The position numbers and the translations under genes were made by a program. A stretch of DNA of 64,000 nucleotides from Gigaspora margarita (Eukaryota > Glomeromycota > Glomeromycetes > Diversisporales > Gigasporaceae): assembly GCA_009809945.1 (NCBI GenBank), contig WTPW01000509.1:32257-96256 (forward strand), given 5' to 3'. The notes beneath the pieces are model-generated. The model was not told where the DNA came from. It was given only the letters and a program-made list of their open reading frames with translations, and did not search any database. Of the stretch, positions 1 to 11,337 are shown in pieces; position 1 is the first letter of the stretch; each line of letters starts with the position of its first letter.

Positions 1-238
1 TTTTTTTTTTTTTTTGGCTTTTTACTACCTTAAAGTTTAGACTAAAGACTGGCTTGTTCTTGCGACGGGTGCTGGACATACTGTCGAGCAGAAAATTCAA
101 ACGACAAAGAAGACAATAAATCATCATGTTACTCAAATACCATTTCCGTCAGAACAAGTCCTGTGACCCATTTGTCACATGGGATGTCCAGTGACTCGCA
201 ATAATGTACCGCCTTGTGACTCCGTTCACAAGCGGATC

Positions 239-340
239 AGAACGTTCCGAAACTAGTTTCGATTAGAACGTTCTGAAACTAGTTTCGATTAGAACGTTCC
301 GAAACTAGTTTCGATTAGAACGTTCCGAAACTAGTTTCGG
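239..340. repeat. 26-bp tandem repeat of nested palindromes
   Basis: Four near-identical 26-bp units (239-264, 265-290, 291-316 and a final unit cut at 340). Each contains two perfect palindromes, gaacgttc and cgaaactagtttcg. One unit has a C-to-T change in the first palindrome. No gene overlaps it. It resembles subterminal repeat arrays of DNA transposons, or a cluster of binding sites; the sequence does not show which. Confidence 0.85.
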
Positions 341-564
341 GTAGGTTTCGTTTCGACGCCATGTTTGGTATGGATCATGATAATATTAGTGTGTGTGTAA
401 ACCATTTTATAATTTATTGTTGCTATGAGAGTAAAGATCTAACCACCAAATTTTTTTATTGAAATGGTAATTCAATTGATTATTTTATTCTATTTACGAC
501 TAATTGAAATTTTACCTCGATTCATTAAGTGAGGCGTTTGAGAACACCCAAACGTTCAAAAAAG

Positions 565-573
565 ATATAAATA
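565..573 (+). promoter_or_regulatory. probable TATA box of the secreted cysteine-rich gene
   Basis: The motif tataaatac lies about 110 bases upstream of the start codon at 683 and is followed by an A-rich leader. Position and sequence fit a fungal TATA element. The call is inferred from position only. Confidence 0.4.
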
Positions 574-682
574 CCCTTAATACGTACACACCTTTCTGGA
601 AAAAAAACAAATAAACCAAAGTAAATAAATAAACATAATCCAAATCACTTTAATCGTAATACTTAAAATTTTCGTTATAATC

Positions 683-1013
683 ATGAAACAAATCTTCAAT
701 TTATCTTTTTTAATTTTTATTGTAATTGCCTTGTTGATTTCTGTGGAAGGTAAATAATCTTTAATCAAGTAATCATAAAGTTTTAAATTGTGATCCTGTC
801 TAATTGTTAACTTGTATTCATTAAATAGCTACATTTGTGCCTAACGGAGAAGGTGAATTTTGTACGTCTGATCGTGGCTGCAGTACTGGATTAATTTGTC
901 ATAATGGAAGTTGTATTTCTCCCTGTGGGCCGAACTGTCTAGCGGGTCAACTTTGTAGCACTGATATAGACTGCAATCAAAAATTAAGTTGTATTGTAAA
1001 CATCTGCGTATGA
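683..1013 (+). CDS. small secreted cysteine-rich protein (two exons)
   Basis: Exons 683-749 and 829-1013 are joined by a 79-bp intron (GTAAAT donor, ..AATAG acceptor) that splits a codon after its first base. The product is 83 residues. Residues 1-22 form a short basic start and a hydrophobic stretch ending ALLISVE, a clear signal peptide. The mature part is rich in Gly, Asn and Ser and holds ten cysteines. They form two modules with identical spacing, C-x5-C-x5-C-x4-C (first Cys near 861 and near 954), separated by a short CGPNC linker, so the protein arose by internal duplication. The spacing resembles Dickkopf-like/EB-type small disulfide folds, but no family can be assigned. A TATA-like motif lies upstream and an AT-rich 3' region follows. 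Secretion is the safest inference; an effector or defence role is possible but unproven. There are no frame breaks. Confidence 0.85.
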
Positions 1014-2932
1014 CCTAACTAGGACTACTATATTTTATTTATTTATTATTTTTATATTTATTTATTTATTCATTTTATTTATTTATTTATTTTTATTTTT
1101 TATTTTCTATACCTTTTGTCATTTTGTTCTGCGCTTGTTGTGTGTGGAGCATGATGTTGGGATGAAGCTAAACTAGAATTTATAGTAAATTAATATATCT
1201 GTCCGAAAAATGGTTATATAATAAACATTTTTTAGAATACAATAGAATTCTCTTCCCAATGAAAATAAAAAGTATAAAATAAAAATTTACTCATAGCTTT
1301 CCACAAGTATTAACAGTTAATAAATAAATAATTGATAATAAACCAATTCGTTTTGATTATAAAATAAAACCTATCATTATATTGCATTCATCATAAATAT
1401 ATTTACTTTCTTATTTATCAAAGCTCTATATATTTAATAAATACCTAATAAATATTGTAGCAAAATAATAGCACAAAAATTCGCGGCTGTGTGATCTCCG
1501 AGACAAATCAGTTGCATTATTATTATTAATAAACTCTCAATGTCTCATACAAACAAAAATTTTAATTACTTGTATTATTACTGCGATTTTAGATATCCTT
1601 AACAGAACCATGAAGTTAAGATTTTGAATAACTTTTTAAATATGTCGATTATTTGGAGTGTCATGTATTAAAAGGGTCCATTTACATAAAAACAATTTGG
1701 GGTAAATCGAATTTTCAACAATAACAAATTTTTTTTATTTAATGTATATCTATTTAAAATATCAAAGTTTTGAAAATTGTCAAAATGAATCCTTTTAATA
1801 TTAAAGTATGCCCTAATAGAAAAAATTCCAATCTATTGGAGATTTTAATATATAATACAACCATCCTAATCAAAAACACTAAATGCTAACCCTTGTAACT
1901 ATAAAATCAGAAGTGCAAGTCACAGGTATGGATTTGGTTGCCAGTGATTCAGTGATATTCAACAGTCACGATTTCATGAATTACAATAATGAAGACATTT
2001 ATACTTTTAAACAAAAACAGTAACAAAACAACGATTACACATATAACAATAAACTGATGTGAATTCACATCTAATTACTCAGGGATAAGTCTCTTCGGCC
2101 AACATTGCTACTTCCTATATGTTAATTAGACTCAATCGAAATCTGAAATCTGAATCTGGCTTTATTGAACGATTCGGGAGAAACTTTATACATGATGGTA
2201 CGTGGTGCATCATTGCTCTGTTTTACACATATTTCACTTCCATACCACTACCAACCGGTCAAAAGGTTTCACAAGACATAAATTTGAACTAAGCCCGGGA
2301 CAAAAAAAAAGATATTAGAATAATTATTTAACACTAACTATAAAGAGCTGTTATAATAATTATTTAATGTTAACCATGAGCTGTTAAATGCTTTATTCTA
2401 TTATTTGGTTTTTGCTAAAACTCGCATGACTGCCGTCTTAATTTGTCACTACTGGTCTACTTTTACATCTCACATATTATGCAAAGGAAGCTGTAGATTG
2501 ATCACCTCTATCTTACGGAATATTGGAGAAATCTGTAAATTGCCCATTACTACAATAAATTATCTTAAATAAATTAAGAATTATTTACATTTTTATATTA
2601 AGTGAAAATTAGCTAAAATGTTTTTATATAAGAGAGGGTATAAATAGTAAAAACAAGGGTACAAATAACATTACCTTAAATTAGAAATTGTAATATAAAT
2701 ATAAATTTAACCTGTCATTTAATGACGGGTTTAACATTTTTAATGAATAAGAAAACGGTTACTATGAAAAAAACAAAAGGATCAATTCAAATATAACAAA
2801 TAAAAAAAGATCAATTATAATTAAAAAAAAAAAAAAACTACGACACTAAAAGTATTGCTTAAAATTACCTTTATTAATAATGCAAAAAAAAATCAATATT
2901 ACAATCGGAGATATTATTAAATCAGATCAAGT
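1014..2932. other. AT-rich non-coding region
   Basis: Directly 3' of the secreted gene is a (ATTT)n-rich tract (1030-1105) that may hold its 3' UTR. The rest is AT-rich unique-looking DNA with poly(A) runs near 2820. No splice-supported or long ORF was seen on either strand. Confidence 0.6.
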
Positions 2933-3548
2933 TAAAGATGCTTGACGAAACTATTTTTGAATTGACGAAAGGTTTCGTCAAATGACGATCCTGACGAAAC
3001 CGTTGACGATTGACGAAACTGCTGACGATTGACGAAACTGTTGACGATTGACGAAACCATTGACGAAACTACTATTTGTTATAAAAAATAAAAATTTACA
3101 CCGTAAAAGATAATATATAGCTTTATTTATTATCTTTTAAACTTTTATGACATATTTCTTAAGTGCTAAAGGCAATGCATTTTTTTTTNTTTTTTTTTGT
3201 ATCGGTAGTTTTTTACGTAAGACACATCGGATATCTTCGGGTGATCGACACCTGCATCGGGTAATATCGGATGTGTTCATTAAAAAAAGAAAAAATAACC
3301 GATTAAAGTAGAAATGCGTAGATGTGATAATGAAAACAAAAAATATTAACCACGTATAGATCAATTTGTTTCCATTATAAAAGAAAAGAATAATTTCTTA
3401 TGCTTCATTAATCATCACGGGTTTCGTCATGGGTTTCGTCATTCGTCATAGGTTTCGTCATTCGTCAAATCGTCATTCAGAAATTGCTTTGACGAATGGT
3501 TTCGTCATTCATCAATGACGAAACTGTCGTCATTCGTCAGGCATATTT
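2933..3548. mobile_element. MULE-like non-autonomous element with tgacgaaa arrays
   Basis: A 616-bp element is flanked by a perfect 9-bp direct repeat, agatcaagt (2924-2932 and 3549-3557). Its ends form a short inverted repeat (aaagatgcttgacgaa against aaatatgcctgacgaa). Next to both ends are clusters of tgacgaaa on the left (about 2942-3070) and its complement ttcgtca on the right (about 3418-3540), so the subterminal regions are inverted arrays of one motif. There is no transposase ORF; the interior is AT-rich and has one N at 3189. A 9-bp duplication with subterminal arrays is typical of Mutator-like elements, so this is read as a non-autonomous member. Confidence 0.8.
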
Positions 3549-3577
3549 AGATCAAGTATAACCAATACAGCATTACA

Positions 3578-4020
3578 GTGATTCTTAATGATTGTAATTA
3601 TGCTGCGATGGATCAAAATAAAGGTTTCGACCAGTGCTTGAATGGCAATTATGTAGAAAATTTGTTCAACCGGGTAAATGAACACGTGCCGCTTTGCTGC
3701 ACGCGTCAGCCAATCATTTGCCTGGTTGGGTCAATTTACCGTTATTCAAAAATTTGCCCAATAATGGTGTTATTCGACAATTTATGATCATTATTGGTAG
3801 GAGTTGTCGGCTAAGTTTTAATTCAAGTAAACGTGATTATTTCGTAACACATGAAAAAAATAACAGAAAGAAATACATTCATGATCATAAGAGTTTGCCG
3901 GATAACGTCTCTAAATTATATCCGGCTATTTTATTACTTCTATTGCTTATTGATGTATTGTTACAGGGTGAATTGTATGATTTTGGTATGGATGAACTGA
4001 AACATATAAAACAAGGGTAA
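3578..4020 (+). pseudogene. broken ORF of unknown function
   Basis: Two overlapping plus-strand frames (3578-3787 and 3694-4020) read as one interrupted coding sequence with a frame change near 3694-3710. The first part has NLFNRVNEHVPLCC and the second begins ASANHLPGWVNLPLFKN and ends in a leucine run and DELKHIKQG. Codon use is less A/T-extreme than the surroundings, which suggests a former coding region. No domain is recognised. It starts 20 bases after the 3' target duplication of the MULE-like element, so that insertion may have cut it at the 5' side. Confidence 0.35.
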
Positions 4021-4573
4021 GGCAACTCGTCAGAGGCATGACTATGGTGATTTGACCAATATCTTTAAGAGAGGAATTATTATCTGAATAGTGGTCTTAT
4101 GTGCCCTCTACCTCGCACATAAGCATCATAACCAACCTTATCCAAGTTACTTCCTTAAAATAATATTCATGTGTCGTCCAAGTTTTCTAATATTTGTTTG
4201 AGGCGCATTACTTCTAATCTCGGGAAATGTCACTTTTACCACGTGACACTATACTCATAAATTTTGAGTGAAGGAATCTTACTAATACTTTGTTTTCAAT
4301 GTTCAAAGCTATTTCAATCTTTACAAGTGGGAGGATAGCTAGCAGAGAACGAGTAGATAGCTAGAAAATAGCTAGTGAAGAACGAAATAGTAGGAAGATA
4401 GAAGTTATGAATTAATACATAATACAATTCTCTTTAATGATCATACTTTCCTTAATGTCCAACTATCGTTATAACCCGAATCCCCTAATAAAACCTTCAT
4501 CCCAACCTAGCTTGTGCGACGTCCGAAGCTAATTTGTAACACACAAACACTGCACTCCCAATTTCGGGCGTAA

Positions 4574-4942
4574 CACTAGGGTGCGGCCCAAACTAATTAA
4601 ATCAAACATTAGTTAGGGTAATAAGTTATATGAAGATCATTAATTTCGGATTTATTAATGGCTAAATTTCGTTAATCAATTTTTGTTAACGATTTACGTA
4701 CATATGTACTGTACATATGTGCATATCTATATAATTATATTATATTAAAAGATAGCTCTATTACTATGTAGAGCTAGTTTAGAAAAAAAATTGTATGCAC
4801 TTTTGTTAGATACTTATGCCAAATAATGTAAATTTAATTTAATATTTAAATATATGGCCTATAAAAAATCCGAAATTAATGATCTTCATATATTACTCTA
4901 ACTAATGTTTGATTTAATTAGTTTGGGCCGCACCCTAGCGTG
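4574..4942. mobile_element. inverted-repeat MITE (hAT- or CACTA-like ends)
   Basis: The first ~78 bases (from cactagggtgcggcccaa) recur inverted at the right end (about 4865-4942, ending ttgggccgcaccctagcgtg). Only scattered mismatches separate the arms. The flanks cgtaacac and cgtgacac match at 7 of 8 positions, which would fit an 8-bp hAT duplication with TAGGG ends. The left CACTA end alternatively suggests CACTA. There is no ORF. Class is uncertain; the paired arms are certain. Confidence 0.7.
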
Positions 4943-4947
4943 ACACC

Positions 4948-4988
4948 GTCTATGGAAAATCTATCATGATGATAGATTTTCCATAGAC
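4948..4988. repeat. perfect 41-bp hairpin
   Basis: A 20-base arm starting gtctatggaaaatctatcat is followed by one base and then its exact complement, starting five bases after the right end of the MITE at 4942. An exact palindrome this long in otherwise decayed DNA suggests recent formation, by template switching or an insertion footprint. No run of Ts follows it, so a terminator is unlikely. Confidence 0.85.
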
Positions 4989-5529
4989 AGCTAACTGTAC
5001 GCAAAATATAATTGAAAGTCCGAACGACCCTCAGTGCTCATATTGAAAATTTTGGTAAGCTTAAGTCTTAGTGACCACATATAGTTTTGATTTAATTGGT
5101 TGATAGATCCAACTCTAACATTCTATGAACTCATTCGTATTTGTACCGTTGTGAGAACCTGACGGCAGTCACGTGACTACATGAGCCGGGAAGTCCAAGG
5201 TTTGGTTTACCGTTGGTAATTATGCTAATTCGGATAACTACAATAGATCGGGTAATTAGGGTAATTCGGACAATTAGGCCAAAAAGGTACAATTAGGCAA
5301 ATTATAGCAATTGAGCGAATTATAATAACTAGCGTAATAAGAATAGTTATAGTTATTATGCCTATTAAAGAATGTAGCAATAAACAGTAAATTAATTATA
5401 AATAAAGGTCGTTGGCCCTTCGGAAAAACCAGACTTTCTCATCTAAATAATCGTTCCCCAGATTTCTTACGAGTGACTGTAGAGAATCATTGTTAAATTG
5501 TATAAACTAACCAACTTAGTTATACCCTC

Positions 5530-6596
5530 CAGTGTTGGACTATAACATTATATGACCAATATGATCTATATGACTAGTCATAGATCATTTAGTCATTTTG
5601 CAAGTATATATGATCTATGACATTATATGACCAATATGATCTATATGACCAGTCATAGATCATCCAAGTATATATGATCTATGACTCTTAGTTATACAGA
5701 TAACTAATAAAATCTTTTACAATGCTAAGAGAAACCTTTAATTTAGGTTATAGTTTTTTTAGCTGTTATTTATAGTTTATTTATATTAATTTTTATGATG
5801 AGTAATATGCATGCTATAAAATAATCCTGTGTGATGCTTAGAGTTATGCATATCACTTTGTTTCAAGTTCATAGTATTTACTTTAATCTTTTATTAATCA
5901 GTGTGCTCTAAACATGTTGCATAAACTTGTAGGTAAAATATGCGCAATTAATAAATAGCGTCTGACATGTGATCATCATATTGTACGTGCTTTTTAAAGC
6001 AATATTTTCTTATGCACATTATATTAAATGCTTTAACAAATTGTCATCATTAAGGTTTGTAAAAATCTTGAAAATTATAATTTACGCGTATAAACATTAT
6101 AAAAGTAAAAGAATGTGTATTTTTTGAATTCAAAATAATAATATTAGGAGCTAAAAGTTACGAAAAAATGAAAGGATATATATTTTTTTCAAAAATAACC
6201 ACACAATTTGAATAGAATAATGTTAAAAATATGGTGTTTTTGTTCTATTAAAACTTTTAATTGATGCAAATTACTATTACTTGGACCGATTATGCACCAC
6301 CAACCTAGCATACATTATAATTTTTTAGATATAATATACTTAGAAATCTCATGCAAGATAAAATACGATAGAACAACTTGTTTTATACATTATTTTAAAT
6401 AAAGTTTTCTTTAAGTTCACTATATATACAGTAGATCATATAATATTTAATCATATCATAATAAAATTGTTATCATAATAAACATATGACAAGCAATCAT
6501 ATATCATATGATTTTAATCATATGATTTATGATTTAATAGCTATATGATTATGATCTTTTAAAAAAATTTATATGACATGCAATTGGCCAACACTG
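5530..6596. mobile_element. hAT non-autonomous element (1067 bp)
   Basis: It begins cagtgttgg and ends ccaacactg, with an exact 8-bp duplication ataccctc on both sides (5522-5529, 6597-6604). Eight-bp duplications and CAGTG ends are hAT hallmarks. Both subterminal zones are packed with variants of the palindrome-prone motif atatgatctatgac / atcatatgat (5545-5700 and 6425-6575), likely transposase-binding arrays. No transposase ORF is present. Confidence 0.88.
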
Positions 6597-7218
6597 ATAC
6601 CCTCAAAGTACTATTTATTACCCTGAAACTCTGCTACGCCACTCAGCCAAATTTAACATGTATCTTTTGACCCATCTAAACCCTCTTATATAGGAGCAAT
6701 AACTCGCTCTGACAATATTATTACAAAAAATACTGTTAAAATTATCTTATTATGATATTTCATTAATTTTTTTTTGTAAATTCTTGTTTTCTGAATGAAT
6801 AATGTAGTAGAGGTTAGAAATTCAAGTTCTGTGTTTGAGACCCCTCTCGATAAGGCTACACAAAGTTGATTTTTCATTTTGCATTACCCGCTAACCCATT
6901 TTTTCAATTTTCAAAATTTGTTTTTATTTAATTTATTTATTTATTTATTTATTTAATTAATTAATTTATTTTTTAGATTCGAATTATGCCAATTATTCCA
7001 ATTATATTTTTTTCTACAATTCTTATCTGGTGTCATTTGATAAAGACCTTAATTTCACGTAATTGTCTGATAGGACTGTCAGAAAAAATATGATTGCTGA
7101 TCTAATTTTTAATTTCTTGTTGTGTGAAATGAAAATTAATTTTGCATAACCTCAGATGTGAATTAAAAAATAATCTGACTGACCACTTCAAGTTTTCAGA
7201 TTCCATGTAATACAAAAT
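6597..7218. other. AT-rich region with a possible reverse SINE copy
   Basis: Mostly low-complexity ATTT tracts (6920-6970). Read on the minus strand, 6866 to about 6800 has the same head as the SINE at 7219 (atcaactttg, then gtrgcct) and a weak B-box-like aacttgaatttc, so it may be a diverged SINE. Nothing else is seen. Confidence 0.4.
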
Positions 7219-7385
7219 AAAATATCAACTTTGCGTGGCCTAATGGTCTAAGACCCAAGATCGAGGTTTGAGACCCAAAATAAGGGGTTTAGTCTAGGGA
7301 TGTTATCCTGCTCCAACCAGTTAGCTTGTGCTTAAAACTGGTTAGAATTCTGTTCGAAGCACATTTAAATAAAACCTAATTTTTT
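7219..7385 (+). mobile_element. tRNA-derived SINE copy
   Basis: tggcctaatggt near 7234 matches the RNA polymerase III A box, and aggtttgagaccc near 7264 matches the B box at tRNA-like spacing. The sequence cannot fold as a complete tRNA and continues into a tail with gggatgttatcctgct, which recurs inverted at about 8780-8820. A tRNA-headed SINE fits best. Confidence 0.55.
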
Positions 7386-7665
7386 GAACTCAGTTTATAT
7401 AAATGTATTAATAATTATGCTTGCATAAGCAGTTTAATAAAACCTGCTATCGCTATTACCTTTTTTTTCTTTTGATGATCATATCGCTATTACTTTTTTT
7501 TCTTTTCTTTTGGCAATTATATTGCTATTACTTTTTTTCTTTTGGCCATCATATTGCTATTACTTTTTTTTTGCAATTATTCATAATGCTATTACTTTTT
7601 ATTAAAGCAAATACATTTAAAATATATAAATTTTTGCTTTATAATGTTATTGCATCTATTCGCTA

Positions 7666-8020
7666 TTATTTTTTATCCAATTTATTAATCTTTATTACAG
7701 TTAATAATACTCGCTTCATACCAGGTCTTTCAGCAGAGACTTGCAGAGGCATTTTTTCAGACAACCTGTTACGTATTGGGTTGATTGTATTTTTTGCTTT
7801 CGAAAACATTTCTTTGCTTGTATGCTTTATTGCAAAGATTGCAATATAGTTTATCACCAACTTTAGTAAGGTCATTTCAGAAAGCGTCCTTTTTTACTCA
7901 CTTTGGAGGGTGGTTGGTTACTATAAGCATTCCAGGTTCAAGTGCATTTTGAGATATTGAACCTAAAGAGATAGAGTCAATTGAATTGATAAGTTCTTCA
8001 AATATATTGTCTTCATCCAT
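7666..8020 (-). pseudogene. decayed transposase-like 5' fragment with C-x2-C finger
   Basis: Minus-strand reading from the ATG at 8020 gives an acidic start (MDEDNIFEELINSIDSISLG). After a frame break near 7885 comes a segment with KVGDKLYCNLCNKAYK, resembling the first half of a BED-type zinc finger. The second metal-binding pair is not visible and the frame breaks again near 7760. It may be the 5' end of a hAT-type transposase gene. Low confidence: only the C-x2-C motif and its context support this. Confidence 0.3.
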
Positions 8021-8118
8021 CGAATAGTGAAATTCAAGTAAAAAATATGTAAAAAAAAAAAGAAATCGCATATTTATATTATTAATTTAAAAAAAATTAT
8101 ATTGATTAATTGTCATCA

Positions 8119-8645
8119 CATTAAATTAACTTTTAGTTAAAAATAAAAAAGGGCAAAGAAAGTTGATTTTTGTTTGTTATAAGGTAGTAATTTTTTATTC
8201 ATCATTTTATGCCATATTAAATTAAAAAAAAGTCAAAGAAAAATAAATTTTTGTTCATAATAAGACAGTAATTTTTTATTCATTATTTCATGCCATATTA
8301 AATTTAAAAAAAAACAAAAAGCCAAAAAAATTGATTTTTGTTCATTATAAAATAGAATTTTATATCCATCGTTTCATAGCATATTAAATTAAAAAAAAAA
8401 GAGTCAAAGACAATTGACTTTTGTTCATCATAAGATAGTAATTTTTATTTGTCATTTCACACCATATTAAATTAAAAAATGTCAAAGAAAAATTAATTTT
8501 TGTTCATTATAAAATAGAATTTTTTATTTATCATATCACGCCACATTAAATTAAAAAAAAATAAAAATAAATTTTTGTTTGTCATATTATGCTATATTAA
8601 ATTAAAAAAAAAGAGTCAAAGAAAATTGATTTTTTGTCACGAGAT
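8119..8645. repeat. ~80-90-bp tandem array
   Basis: The phrase catattaaattaaaaaa recurs near 8119, 8213, 8293, 8374, 8462, 8541 and 8591, each followed by gtcaaagaaaattgatttttg and ttcattataagatagtaatt variants. Units are about 80-94 bp with a shortened last one. No coding potential. Confidence 0.8.
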
Positions 8646-8699
8646 AGTAATTATTTATTTAGCATAATGCTCAACCAATCTATCAAACTCATTTTGAGC

Positions 8700-8875
8700 A
8701 TAATTAAATAATAAAAATCATGTGACTGCAAAAACTTGAGTTCTATTGTATTTGGTTCCAAGCAGGATCGAACTGAGTTTCAGCAAGCAGGATAACATCT
8801 CTAGTTGAGTCCCAATATTTTGAGTAGAATCCCTTAAAAGTTAAAATATATAAATATGAACACAGATAGATATCC
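8700..8875 (-). mobile_element. reverse SINE-related copy
   Basis: Read on the minus strand it has agatgttatcctgcttgctg followed by ctcagttcgatcctgcttgg, matching the tail of the SINE at 7219-7385. The A/B-box head is not clear, so it is probably truncated or diverged. Confidence 0.4.
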
Positions 8876-9171
8876 TGCTCTGCTTATTGCATAATAAATA
8901 AAGTAACAATCTTTACTTGCCAATTAAACTACTTTCCTTAATAACTAATTATTAAACTAGAGTAGTGATCTGGAGCATCTGACATAGATATTTAAATGGA
9001 TATATCTGAATCTGACAATCTGATACAATATCAGATTGGATTATCTATTATCTTTTTTGCAGATAATATAAAAAATAGCATATATTTATTTTTCACACTA
9101 ATAACTATATTGCAATAATAATAAATGCATTTAAGTTTACAATTATATTATTTATATAACTTAAAAAACTA

Positions 9172-9399
9172 AGGCCATGCAAAGTTAATTAATTGGTTCT
9201 CATAACCTGGTCAGGTCAAATTTTAAAAATTTTTATACTCAATTTTTTATATGTTTAAAAAACCAGATATGTTTTTAAAAAAAATTAAAAAAAAAACTTT
9301 ACAAATTGTTATATAAAATTTTTAAAAAAAATGCCTGCTGGTCAGGTCTATTTAAAAGTTTCATATTATGAGAACCAATAAATTAAATTAGTATAGCCT
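9172..9399. mobile_element. 228-bp inverted-repeat MITE
   Basis: The left end aggccatgcaaagttaatta and the complement of the right end (ggctatactaatttaattta) pair over ~35 bases, including ttggttctcataa. A second paired block, ctggtcaggtc, lies further in. A TA sits at both borders. No ORF. Confidence 0.65.
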
Positions 9400-9731
9400 A
9401 ATGCTAATTATAGTAATAAATAGCATAATATATTTATAATGTATTATTTAATAATAATTAAAGATGATATTTTGATATTAATTGGTGTTCCTTTTTGAAA
9501 ATAATATTCTATTAAAATTCGAGATTATTTTGATGCCATAAAGTTACTGCTATCATTGAACAAATATTCATTTGGATAGCGCCAGATAAATTTTTGTTAA
9601 TTTAACTAGTACTGGAAAGTTCTTTGAATGTAAATTCACTATACAAAGAGATTTTTTAAGCTTGTTTTAGTTTGTCTCATATATTCATTAACTTCTAAGT
9701 GATTGTTTCTAATAATTTTAGCCAATATGAT

Positions 9732-9866
9732 TAGTGTTGGGCTCTGGACCAAAAGTCTGCTTTACTGGACTTATAAACTGGACTACTGGACTTATAGGTC
9801 CAGTGAACCAATTTATAAGTCCAGTTCCAGTTCAGTTTTACTGGACTTATAAGCAAGCCCAATACT
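9732..9866. mobile_element. small hAT-like MITE filled with tccagt repeats
   Basis: The ends tagtgttgggct and agcccaatact are inverted repeats. The interior is a degenerate array of actggacttataa and its complement. No target duplication was found. Confidence 0.5.
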
Positions 9867-11205
9867 GAATACAGTGTATATAACAAATTTTTAGAAAAAT
9901 AATGAAAACATAATAGCGACGATTATTTTCATTAAATCGGATGGTCAGATAACCTGATATATAATCAAAGTCTTTTCAATTTTAATGCTTCTAATGATTA
10001 ACTAATTAATTTAATACATTTAAACAAACCATTCACTAGGGCTATCAACATATCGAAGATGACACTGTTTTGGTTTGGTTTATTTAATATAGGCACACAG
10101 ATTAGTAATATCATTGACATGCATATCAGCCTAGTCAGGTAATATGTTCTAGAAATTTCCATGTGACAATATACATATATACGTTTCTGATGCAATGTAA
10201 AAAAAAATAAAATCAAATCAAAAAAGAAAAAAAAGTGTTAAAGCTCAAAATTTCATTTATGTAACTACCTTTTATGCTCCTAAAAAACAAGCTTTTTTTG
10301 ATATAATTATGATAGCAAAAACACAATTGAATATAACAGAAAACTTAAAATTCAAGTTGATGACCCTATGATAGTGATTATTTCTTCAGTGATATTTAAA
10401 TATCACCTTAATAATTGCGGGAAATACTTTCAGTATCAAATTTATCAAATTGGAAAATTTTATTATAATACTATCAACTATTTCATTTTATTCCAATACT
10501 ACTAAAAAAACCAATCAAATTTCAATTTTCAGAATAATTTTCAGTTTCCAAAGAATATTACGTAATTAGCGAGATTTGAGTGGCTATAAATTATCATTTA
10601 TTACACTTTATTCATAATAGAAGTATTCATTATCCAGCTTAGGGAGTGTATTGCCGGTACACAGACACAGCTGACATAAATTTATATAAAATGTATAGAA
10701 GTTACCTATCCTGTCATGAACTGCTATGCCAAGAAAATTTTGATTTATAATTCTGAAAAACAACAAATTTGGAAGTTAGCCAAGATTTAATTAAGCGATT
10801 TTTGAAAAAAACAAAATATTTGAATGTAGCCAAGAAATATTTAATTAAATAATTTTTATTACATTTATTGTTATGTTGCCAAAAAATATTTAATTATTGT
10901 TGGTTTTGAAATGGTGAAAATAATCATCAAAATACTTTTTTAAAAAAAAATATATAGTGAATATTTAAATACCGGTACTTGAATACTCGACTTTAAACAA
11001 AGATCACATTAATAGAAAATCAATTTCTAATTTGTATGCATAATTTATAATTACATACATGTACACAAATTAGATTATAAACTTTGTTCTAAGTAATCAA
11101 GTATTCGACTATTCATAGTTTTTTAAAAAAAAAATTTGGAACAAAATTTGTTATTTTTGTATAACATTAATCTAATTACCTGCTTGTCAAAAAGAAAAAA
11201 AACAT
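9867..11205. other. AT-rich region without a supported gene
   Basis: No coding region was seen. An inverted repeat pairs 10972-11010 (acttgaatactcgact, aacaaag) with about 11070-11115 (ctttgtt, gtattcgact), a probable ~150-bp MITE. A short ORF at 10216-9998 (minus) has no recognisable feature. Confidence 0.4.
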
Positions 11206-11337
11206 ATACCAGGAATGGAGTGATGAAATCACGTAGTGTATGTTACAAGGCAATCAAAATTGATGTAACTCTGCAAAATATTGGATCTGATTGGTCCTCG
11301 TGACCCTAGCTGTCGCATGCAGTTTATTTTTCACATA

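Noticed and set aside
4577..4942. CRISPR-like or operator array
   Set aside because: It is a single long inverted pair with flanking near-duplication, as in MITEs; no spaced direct repeats.
7225..7290. Functional tRNA gene
   Set aside because: Only the A- and B-box-like parts are present; acceptor and anticodon stems do not pair, so a SINE head is more likely.
7421..7849. 142-codon hydrophobic plus-strand frame
   Set aside because: The frame comes from repeated ctattactttttttcttttgg tracts and lies opposite the transposase-like remnant; no signal or domain supports it.
8119..8645. Array of small RNA genes
   Set aside because: The ~85-bp units are AT-rich with poly(A) runs and no stable conserved stem; a plain tandem repeat explains them.
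9998..10216. 72-codon minus-strand membrane-like frame
   Set aside because: AT-rich DNA gives such hydrophobic frames by chance; no homologous feature, promoter or splice evidence.
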